A stretch of DNA of 13,849 nucleotides from Candidatus Pacearchaeota archaeon. GTDB taxonomy: Archaea > Nanoarchaeota > Nanoarchaeia > Pacearchaeales > GW2011-AR1. The first letter of the stretch is position 1. Every line of letters starts with the position of its first letter. A model generated the notes under the pieces. The model was not told the DNA's origin. It saw only the letters and a list, made by a program, of their open reading frames with translations, and did not search any database. Of the stretch, positions 1 through 8,100 are shown one piece after another. The DNA lies in assembly GCA_002690445.1 (NCBI GenBank), contig NZER01000105.1:1-13849 (forward strand), given 5' to 3'. Made by a program: the position numbers and the translations under genes.

Positions 1-2555
1 ATCGCGTTCATCGCCGTATCCGAAGATGCTTGACTCCACGCCCCCCACGGCAATGTCTCTTCCAGCGCCTGCTCAAGCCGTGCTGCGGTATAACTTAGAT
101 ATTCAAGAATCTCTTCTATATTCTCAACAGGTAGACCGTGAACCAAATTCCCTGACCGTATGGCTGACACATCGTCAGGGACCGGAGATTCATCAAATGC
201 AGGTCCACGCCGTTGCTGTTCTGCCGCCCGCCAGTGTCGATACGCTGCTATCTGATCTCGCATACCCGACCACTCGGTATCTTCCCGTATGCTGGGAAAG
301 CGTGCAACATATTCTTCTATCTCTGCGTGGATCGCGTCCATCTCTTGTTGGAAAGCCCATGTCATCATCTCGTCGCCGCTTTCCATCGCATCCCTACCAG
401 CCGGGAACAACTCATTTATTCTCCGACTCCACGCATACAAATGTTGTTTATTCTCTTCAACGGTACCTGTTAAGCCAGCGTACTTGTCAATAGTCGCTTC
501 AGGAACAGCGTCGTTCGCCTGCTGCGATTGGATGCGAATACGGTCTACGCCTTCATGGAGGGCATCTGCCTGATCCCGTGTAATCTCACCTTCCTCAACT
601 AGCCGTTCGATAGGCGAGTTTGCGGGGGTCGGCTTGTCAGCCGGGTGCGCTATTGGTTCATTGAACACGAAATCCTCTGGCATGTACCCCTGCGGGTATC
701 TATCTATTAAATCGTCGTCCACCCTACCGGTAGGTTCCCGCTCAGGCGTACCGGGTGGACCCTCCAACCCCTCTAGAACTATCCGTTTCCGCTCTCGCAG
801 TTCTGCCTGAAGCCCATCAGCATTCGCCTGTTCGATCATGCCTATATCTACAGCATCAGCCAGCATCTCATCAGTCACACCTAATGGCGGTACCTCTCGT
901 ATTTCTGCGATATCAGCCAAAGTCATCCAACTATCGTCATAATCAGGATGGAAGTCACTAACCCAACCGGGATCGTTTTCTACTGATCTGGGGCCACCCG
1001 CCGCAGGCCATCCCTCCTCATGGTGTGCCCGACCAGACGCAGGCGTACCGGGTGGACCCTCCAAGGGCGGCTCCTCCGGCGGCTTCCGCATGGGGCTTGG
1101 CTGTATTCCCTCTACATGCGAATATTTCATAATTACATTATCTAAATAGTCTTGCTTAGTGACATGAGTACCCAACATTTCATTGTAAACTGTGTAGTCA
1201 AGAAGGGTATCACCCGGAGATTCCATCACGATGAGATTTGGTGCAGCCTCCTCCAAAGGAACCGCGCCCATATGTGACCCGCCTACCGGTTGGAAGCCAG
1301 CCAGTTCATCGCCCAACTGGCGACTAATAACAAAGTTCTCTTCCGAACCAAATCGATGCAAGTCAGGACTGGGATTACCAAACCGATCCTTCCTATACCA
1401 ATGATCGCTCATATGATGGGCACCTAGCCCATCGAAGGGCAGCCACTCACCCTCCATCCCACTGTTCCACCCACTGGACCGGTAGAACGGCTGTAATGTC
1501 CCATCCGTTTTCCGAACCACAACCATCAAACGACTGTGATGTTGTATTACATGCTCAGATACATGCAGCCCATCTCCGAACGCCCGTGTCGGATCCATGC
1601 GCGCATCACCCACAAAGAGTTCATCCGGCCCCACACTTGGTGGACGAACCATCCGTTCGAACGCTGCCCGTTCAGCATAACCAGATGTCCAGCCCTGACC
1701 GAACTGTCCCTTACCGAAAATGCGGGTGGACTCAACCATCGCTGCTTCATCCGGCTGCATTACCTTGCCGTCCAACACACGGACCTCCACGGCATGAGCG
1801 GCCTCAAATGCGTGGAAATCAGCCAGACGTTGCTGCTCAAATACCGATACCGGTATGTTCCGTGCAACCTTATCCTTTATCTTGGCAACAACCCGTCGTT
1901 CACCCCTAAGAAGGGCACCACGAACAGCAGTTCGTATGACCGTCCCACCTGTGAACATGCCAAGGTCAAGAAGATCCAATGTAATATCAATAGCATCTGC
2001 CCAATCATGGACACCTACCAAGTTACCAAGTGGAGTCGAAGTGTACGGATTGGTTCCGCGACCCTCCATGCGCCCCCGGTAGCCTTCACCCTTGTCTCTG
2101 GTACCTATACCAAGCCACCCGATCTCTATCGGGAACTCTCGCCATAGATCAGAAACAAAACTGATCGGGTTATTAGCAGCAAGAACATTGCGTATATTCC
2201 ATTGAGGTGTCTCTGGGAGTATCTGCGCCCACGCATGCTCAAACCCCTCGTTAATATTAAACCCTGTCATCAAATCTTCTAAGAATTCATACGACCATTC
2301 TTCATCGACGTTTGTTTGAAGCCACGCCGTAGCACCAGCGATGATTTCGCTTGGTGCGTTCTGAGCGTGCCAATGTTCAGTAGGTGTTATAGACGGGGCA
2401 ACTGATTGGACGCCAGCAATGAGCGCCTGCGCCAGCATGTCTGTATAAAACCCCTTGTCCTTATCAGACAGACCTACTGAAGAACCTTCGGCTGACGACG
2501 GTACATACTCGCCACCTGTAGCGGCGTACTCTTCGGTTAGTGCAAGATCAGACAC
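1..2555 (-). CDS. Large uncharacterised phage-type protein, 3' end outside window (≥851 aa)
   Basis: One minus-strand frame is open from 2555 to the window edge, so the C-terminus is missing. I place the start at the GTG at 2555-2553 (VSDLALTEEYAAT...), which overlaps the preceding stop by eight bases. Only a weak purine stretch (AGCGAG) lies upstream, and the first in-frame ATG is codon 40 (2438). The N-terminal third is helical with a hydrophobic segment, AIDITLDLLDLGMFTGGTVI. A compact block follows at about 330-460: HVSEHVIQHHSRLMVVV, PFYRSSGWNSGMEGEWLPF (356-374), AHHMSDHWY and LHRFGSEENF (399-408). It is rich in Trp, Gly and His and looks like a folded domain, but I cannot name it. Beyond about 480 the protein turns Pro-, Glu- and Asp-rich, with LEGPPGTP occurring twice 99 codons apart, then a charged helical stretch. 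No enzyme motif is recognisable. Coupling with the neighbours suggests a shared role, possibly packaged with them. Confidence 0.82.
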   Translation of the reverse strand, partial: MSDLALTEEYAATGGEYVPSSAEGSSVGLSDKDKGFYTDMLAQALIAGVQSVAPSITPTEHWHAQNAPSEIIAGATAWLQTNVDEEWSYEFLEDLMTGFNINEGFEHAWAQILPETPQWNIRNVLAANNPISFVSDLWREFPIEIGWLGIGTRDKGEGYRGRMEGRGTNPYTSTPLGNLVGVHDWADAIDITLDLLDLGMFTGGTVIRTAVRGALLRGERRVVAKIKDKVARNIPVSVFEQQRLADFHAFEAAHAVEVRVLDGKVMQPDEAAMVESTRIFGKGQFGQGWTSGYAERAAFERMVRPPSVGPDELFVGDARMDPTRAFGDGLHVSEHVIQHHSRLMVVVRKTDGTLQPFYRSSGWNSGMEGEWLPFDGLGAHHMSDHWYRKDRFGNPSPDLHRFGSEENFVISRQLGDELAGFQPVGGSHMGAVPLEEAAPNLIVMESPGDTLLDYTVYNEMLGTHVTKQDYLDNVIMKYSHVEGIQPSPMRKPPEEPPLEGPPGTPASGRAHHEEGWPAAGGPRSVENDPGWVSDFHPDYDDSWMTLADIAEIREVPPLGVTDEMLADAVDIGMIEQANADGLQAELRERKRIVLEGLEGPPGTPEREPTGRVDDDLIDRYPQGYMPEDFVFNEPIAHPADKPTPANSPIERLVEEGEITRDQADALHEGVDRIRIQSQQANDAVPEATIDKYAGLTGTVEENKQHLYAWSRRINELFPAGRDAMESGDEMMTWAFQQEMDAIHAEIEEYVARFPSIREDTEWSGMRDQIAAYRHWRAAEQQRRGPAFDESPVPDDVSAIRSGNLVHGLPVENIEEILEYLSYTAARLEQALEETLPWGAWSQASSDTAMNA
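743..767. repeat. 25-bp direct repeat, copy A (codes LEGPPGTP)
   Basis: This tract is identical over 25 bases to 1040-1064. The offset of 297 bases keeps the reading frame, so both copies encode LEGPPGTP in the partial gene. On the coding strand the core is GAGGGTCCACCCGGTACG. Flanking bases differ immediately on both sides. Confidence 0.9.
1040..1064. repeat. 25-bp direct repeat, copy B (codes LEGPPGTP)
   Basis: Exact second copy of 743-767, 99 codons upstream in the same gene. It lies in a Pro/Glu-rich stretch beginning KPPEEPPLEGPPGTP. Third-position bases are identical too, which suggests a duplication, recombination or a constraint on the DNA rather than only protein similarity. Confidence 0.9.
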
Positions 2556-5181
2556 GCATCGCTCGCTGTGTTGAGTAGGACTGGTTCAGCACATCCAACA
2601 GGTTGGAATACCGGCCCCCGCCGATGCCCTGCTGATCGACACCCATCGCGTTAGATACCCTGTCTTCCATCGAATTGAACAAATCTATAGACGCAGGATC
2701 TCCCTGTACCGGTTGCAACGAGTCGAATGCGTGATCGGTTCTCTGTCGTATCATGTCTACAGTCAACCCGGCCTTGCCGACAGTTCCCATGCCGACCGTA
2801 TTGGCGTACATGATCGCAGCGTTACGGATCTCTTCCCGACTGGCCTGATGAACAGGCTTATCTAGGAACAGAAGAAAGTTGGATACGGCTACATCCTTGC
2901 CCCGTTCAGTCTTCAACTGATCTAACTGACCGGGAGGAGTATTGAACCCAGAAAGATTTGTCATCTCGTCTTCGCTGAGGGCACCAACCCTATGGGCATA
3001 GTTGACAAACTCCTGATCCCTGCCCATAGCACCAAACTCTGTGTAGTTGCCGCCAGTAAGATTATCCAAAATATGTAACGCACCAGCGCGGTCCTCTGGG
3101 CTGCCGCCCTGCCCCCATGCTGTTTCTCTCTCCCCCGGTGTCAAGGAATCCAACACAGTCTTTACCGTGTCAGCGTATATGTCGCTACCTTCGCGCATAG
3201 AAACACCACGATTAAATAAGGCGTTATCGATGCCTGTTTTCACATCGTTGATAACCTTTGCCCTATATATGGCTTCCGGGTTGGGTACCTGCTCGGTGTT
3301 TGCCATTATCTCTGATATTGACTGGTTCTGCATCTGCATATAAACCTTGTTTACATCAGGGTTCAACCCTAGATCCTCGGCCCTTGCCATATTCCCAGCG
3401 ATATCCCACTGGAGTCTGGACAATGCGTTAACCGTGAGATCGTCTACTACCCCCCATGTGGCAGGCAGGTACTCCTTACCGTCCCTCGGATCCTTGAAGT
3501 ACCCCATCGCATATATGGCCTGCTGATACTCGGCTATCACAGAAGAAGCACCATTGACCTGAGTCTGAGCGAACTTGTCGTCAAGATATGGCCGGTTATA
3601 CGCTGGACCCACCTTCAAACCAAGCGGCCCAGAGAACAGATCCATCAGGCTGAACACTGACCCGCCGGGAGTCCCGTCATACGAGTCTTCTGTCAGATCA
3701 AACTCAGTAAGATAGCCTGTCGTGTTACCACTTGTGTCAGAATACATCAGCATCGACGGGTTAGTTCTCGTATACTTGTCTACATACTCTTGCATGGCTT
3801 CATCGATAACACCGCTGAGTGCCTGATCGGCAGACCCGTCACCGAACTCTTCGTCTAACGCCTTGAACTGTTCCAGCACAGTCGCATAAGCCCCATGTGT
3901 CGGCCCAGTCTGCCCCTGACCGAACGGAAAATCGGCAGCACCGCCAGCGAGCATCGCTTCGATTATTGACCTATGCTCTGCTGAAAGCGGCTCACCCATC
4001 GCAACCGGTCCTTCGAGCATGGGCTGCTGCCGTATCATCCCAGTCATAGCACCCGGACCTGCTCCGAATCCCTCAGTATTAACTGTGCGCCAGTGGTTAG
4101 CCTCTTGAAAATCGGTAAGCCGCTGACTGAGTTTGCCCAGCACCGCCAGTTTGAATCGTGGAAAAGTCTCCCAATTTGTAAGAATATGATTCTCAAAACT
4201 GGCTCGCTGTGGGCCAGATCGGATGTTCTCCACCGTCATACCCATCATATTTGCGGAACCTTCGAATGTTGAAACACCCACCGGGATGTGCTTACCGGTA
4301 ATAAAGTTCATAAACTTGTCGTTAGCGGACTCTACGCTATGCCCTTCCCAATACATAGAATTATACATTTGGGTGCCCGCCGGTTGACTTGACAAGACTT
4401 CTTCGGCACCAGATGGTGGAGCGTCAGCAGATCCACGGCCCGTAGGCTCGGTTACAACATTTCCCTCCGAATCTAGTGTCACTTCACCAGACTCAACCAT
4501 GTCAGGATCGTCACTAACATGCGGCATCCATGATGCCCCAGCAAGATATGTACCCAACGCAGTAGCACCAACACCACCGACAAGCAACCGTCTGGCATTG
4601 GGAGAGAGGTTCTGTATCGCTGTTAACGTCTTAGGTTTAGGCAACCCACTTAGCGTACTCCTAAGCCATGATTGCGATGTTGCAGCAGCAGCACTACTAG
4701 CCGTAGTACGACCCGCAGTAGCAGCAGCCATACCCGGCAGAGTCGCCTGCCCTGCGGCTCCAGCGGCTCCTAACCGGCCCCCAGTCGCAGCAGTATATGA
4801 ACCACGGCCGATACCACCAACCCCGGTAGCACGAAGAGCGTCATCACTAAGAAGCCCGATACGCCTAGCGAGTCCCGTAGCGAGACTGGCCGCACCACGG
4901 CCTAGACCTCCGACAACAGTTGGTGCCGCCCTTGCTGCGCCAACAAATATTCGTCCTATCGGGGGTATAAGAGCCTCGCCATGGACTTCGAGGTCTTCTA
5001 TTGATTGCACCCCAGTTTCTTCTGTGATACGGCGATCTATTTCTGCTATAACATCTGGGCTTGTCAGTTCATATAAGGCTTTAAGTTCCACCTCTGACAT
5101 ATCACTAACAGGCGGACCGTCATAACCGTATGTTTCTAAAACTTCCTGTGTAATACTTGCAATAACTTCTTCAAGTTCCAT
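2548..5181 (-). CDS. Large virion/ejection-type protein of unknown function (877 aa)
   Basis: I do not recognise a named family over the full length. The protein opens with an acidic helical segment (about 1-70), followed by an Ala/Gly-rich, mildly basic region (about 78-170) and one clear hydrophobic stretch, LLVGGVGATALGTYLAGASW (about 199-218). An acidic, Ser/Gly-rich linker follows, then a long soluble part. At about 548-592, EYQQAIYAMGYF ... TWGVVDDLTVNALSRLQ resembles the peptidoglycan-binding (PG_binding_1) repeat, in which a hydrophobic LQ helix and G-Y are followed by D-x-x-T-x-x-A-x-x-x-x-Q. The resemblance is weak. The ATG overlaps the stop of the giant gene by one base (TAATG), with a GGGAG site ten bases upstream. 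Tight coupling to two other giant genes and the membrane-prone N-terminus suggest a structural or DNA-ejection protein that touches the cell envelope; this is inference. No catalytic motif was seen. Confidence 0.85.
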   Translation of the reverse strand: MELEEVIASITQEVLETYGYDGPPVSDMSEVELKALYELTSPDVIAEIDRRITEETGVQSIEDLEVHGEALIPPIGRIFVGAARAAPTVVGGLGRGAASLATGLARRIGLLSDDALRATGVGGIGRGSYTAATGGRLGAAGAAGQATLPGMAAATAGRTTASSAAAATSQSWLRSTLSGLPKPKTLTAIQNLSPNARRLLVGGVGATALGTYLAGASWMPHVSDDPDMVESGEVTLDSEGNVVTEPTGRGSADAPPSGAEEVLSSQPAGTQMYNSMYWEGHSVESANDKFMNFITGKHIPVGVSTFEGSANMMGMTVENIRSGPQRASFENHILTNWETFPRFKLAVLGKLSQRLTDFQEANHWRTVNTEGFGAGPGAMTGMIRQQPMLEGPVAMGEPLSAEHRSIIEAMLAGGAADFPFGQGQTGPTHGAYATVLEQFKALDEEFGDGSADQALSGVIDEAMQEYVDKYTRTNPSMLMYSDTSGNTTGYLTEFDLTEDSYDGTPGGSVFSLMDLFSGPLGLKVGPAYNRPYLDDKFAQTQVNGASSVIAEYQQAIYAMGYFKDPRDGKEYLPATWGVVDDLTVNALSRLQWDIAGNMARAEDLGLNPDVNKVYMQMQNQSISEIMANTEQVPNPEAIYRAKVINDVKTGIDNALFNRGVSMREGSDIYADTVKTVLDSLTPGERETAWGQGGSPEDRAGALHILDNLTGGNYTEFGAMGRDQEFVNYAHRVGALSEDEMTNLSGFNTPPGQLDQLKTERGKDVAVSNFLLFLDKPVHQASREEIRNAAIMYANTVGMGTVGKAGLTVDMIRQRTDHAFDSLQPVQGDPASIDLFNSMEDRVSNAMGVDQQGIGGGRYSNLLDVLNQSYSTQRAMRV
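3406..3540 (-). other. Possible peptidoglycan-binding-like segment (residues ~548-592 of the 877-aa protein)
   Basis: VIAEYQQAIYAMGYF (548-562) followed by WGVVDDLTVNALSRLQ (576-591) follows the PG_binding_1 layout: an LQ-type helix ending at a Gly-aromatic turn, then G-x-x-D-x-x-T-x-x-A-(x)4-Q. An 11-residue insertion-like loop (DPRDGKEYLPA) lies between. Known members bind the bacterial cell wall. The match is by pattern only. Confidence 0.4.
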
Positions 5182-8100
5182 TAGACCGACACTCCCGCTC
5201 TCGTATTCGGTATCAAACCAGCGTTATATTGACCCAACCAAGTATCGCCAAGCGCCGGTAGGAACAAACTATAATATATCTCATTCAGCCACGGGCGTCC
5301 CCTGACCATCTTTGACATACGGTCATAAGCAATCAACCTTGCAAGATTCCGTTCATCTGTTGCTTGACGACCCGGCATACCCTTCAGATCACGCATCGTC
5401 TTATTAAAGTCCATGACCACTTCCAACGCCCCTAGAATGTCACCGTTGTACGGCCCCGCTGGGATCCGTGACGGATCTGCAAGCAACAGTTCCGCCTCGT
5501 TCATCGCTACAACACGCTTACCTCGGGCGTCGCCACCCTGATAATGCTTCATAAAGATAGGGTTAGCCTTATTGAACATATCCATATTGGCGTCCCATAC
5601 AAGATCCAACTGAGTGGTGTCCTGCCCCCGTGCTTCCATCATAAACCTGCGTGTCTGATGCTCGTTCCGCATCTGAACAAACCTCGGGAACGTAATATTG
5701 AAAATCAGTCGCTCTAGGAACTCTCGGGGGTTCGATGTGACACGCAGACCACGGGCAATAGCACGGGATCGGGCCTCTGCGGAATAGTCGTCGTCATCAC
5801 CCTCAAAGGCGCGGGGCATGAAGAAGGTTGACATCTGTGGATAGTCGTCAATAAATGCTGGATTGGCAGCAAGCCATTCGTTTGCCTCCTGCGTGCTTTC
5901 GATCACAGAAAACGGCACCTTCTCGGTAGTAGATACCCTGAATGGTGAATACTGGTATGGATCAAACTCGCCTTCACGGGCAACAATATTTTCCATCCAT
6001 GCCAGATAAGCCTGTTCGTAGGGGATGCCTCCTTCTAGCATCTGGTAGAACTCTTCGTTCCATTCCCACGCCTTATTAGTCATTAGTTTCTGAAGCCGTC
6101 CAACAGCAGGACCACCAAACCATGACATTGCCTGAAGCAGCAGATATTGACGGCCAGCCTGAGCAACCTTGTCCATCCACTGGTCTACAAACAAGTCAGG
6201 GTTAGGCTGTGCGGCAATCTCTTCTTCTGTCGGTGCCTGCCCAGTCAGGTACATATATCGGATAACGTCCTGCTGCGCCTTGATTGTGGCTGCATCTTCT
6301 ATACCCAGTGATGCCATAGCCAGAGCCAACGGTCGTGCGATCACCGCTGGGACTATCGACTGCCAGATAATATTCCCTCCCCTTTCGGGGGTGAACCGGC
6401 CACCAATAAGGTTCTTCTCGAATGCTGGGCGGATTCTGGCGTCCCTGTTGGCTATCAGGTTGATCGGTATTGATAGAAGGGGACCGAAACCCATATTGCC
6501 CATCTGTTCAAGGTCGTAACCGGGGATGATCTTGAGGCTCGTTCCCAACGAGGGTCGCATTACCGCCCCCAACGGGCCACCAAAGAACTTGTTCACTATG
6601 GGAGTCCGGTCGGCTATTTCTAGCACCGCGTTGGTAATGATCTCATTACCGGGAACAATCAATATCTTGTTTCCATGCTGGTCTTTCTCAATGATTCCAC
6701 CGTAAACACCAGCATTCATGGTGAGGTGGAGTCGTCGCAGCATCATCGGATTATGGGCCAGTCCTCTGCCCAACCTGCGGAGGAACTGATCTTCTGCGAA
6801 CCAGAAGGGAATAGCCGAACCGACCATCTTCTGGAACTGTGACCTGATCCTATGGTCATCAATAAACGCACTGGTGAGGGTCATGGCCCGTGACAGGGCT
6901 GCCTCCATGTGGAGGTCTTCGGTTATCTTCCTGTTTTTTGCCCACCTGAAGAAGGCATAGATGTGTCCAGCATCGTCATGTTCAGCGGTCTTACGAAGCC
7001 GCTTTAAGACATCCTGAAGCGGCTTGTTCATATCGTCGGCGTAGGCTTTGCCGTCGTCTGCCTTCTTGAATATGTCATCAACAACACGGATGAACTTCAC
7101 CGGGTCTTCGTCGTTGATCGCAAACGCCAACTTCGATATAAGATCCTCTGGGTCGGCATGTGCCAACGGCCAATCATATTTAATGAACGGCTCCAACGGG
7201 CCGATGACAAGTTGCTGGTTCACATCTTTGGAAGTATGACCGGGCAACATGCGTTCTAGGTCATCGAACACACCAACCCTATGGTTGTAAATCATCCTGA
7301 TATCTTCAGTCTGCTTCCAACCAAGCGTAAGATAATGATGGAACAGTGGTTCGCGGACCATCGCCCCAATCATCGGATTAACTACACCGTCGAACCAGTT
7401 GCGAAGAATCGCATGCCAGCCCCGTGCAAAGATATTGCCCTCTTCCTGAGTAACAGGAACATACCCAAGCAGATTCTCTGGTGCCTGACTCCACCAGTCA
7501 CTTCGCTCTGCCATTATTCGGACACGGCCAGCATCTACACCACCGGAATCCAATACCTCTCGCATCCATGGAAAGAAGACTCGGGGTTCGCCACCACGCG
7601 ACATATTGGATAGATAGTGCATTGATTCCAAACTCATTGTCATCGACTGCTGCCTAATAAAGTCGAATAGGTTGTCATTGGTTGTGAATGTTTCGTTGAC
7701 CAACTCCCACTCGTCGTTATCGAACCAATCCAAGTTGCGTTCGCTACCCGGTAGTACCTGCACTGGTGGGCGTTTCCCGCTCCGATGCTTATATACACGC
7801 ATCGCGTCAGCCTTTATCGTGTCATTCACTATGCCGACAGGCATCGGACCATCAACAGTCGGAATCAGTTTTTGTGCTGAGACACCGAATATCTGCTGGC
7901 CCTTCAGACCGTTCTCTCCAAAGGCTGAAGCCGGAGCAGGACCGTCAGCCTTGTATCCGTAGTAAGCATCACCAAGTGTGGGCACCTGATTGCCCCGGTT
8001 GGCACCAGACGTTTCCGTAACGATCCCACCACGTTCTATCTGGATGGTGTCCTGTGGGAGATTGGCCTCCCGTTCCCGTGAGAACCGTCCCCAGTCATTG

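Noticed and set aside
1380..1440. AHHMSDHW as a metal-dependent nuclease (HNH/HxH) site in the partial protein
   Set aside because: The histidine spacing does not match HNH or HUH signatures, and the partner residues are not visible.
1536..2147. A 203-codon plus-strand open frame and an overlapping one at 1496-1909
   Set aside because: Both are antisense to the continuous minus-strand frame of the partial gene; their composition is Cys/Arg/Pro-heavy and unlike a real protein.
4499..5125. A 208-codon open frame on the plus strand
   Set aside because: It is antisense to the Ala/Gly-rich start of the 877-aa gene. GC-rich Ala/Gly codons often leave the opposite strand open. It has no ribosome site and no recognisable motif.
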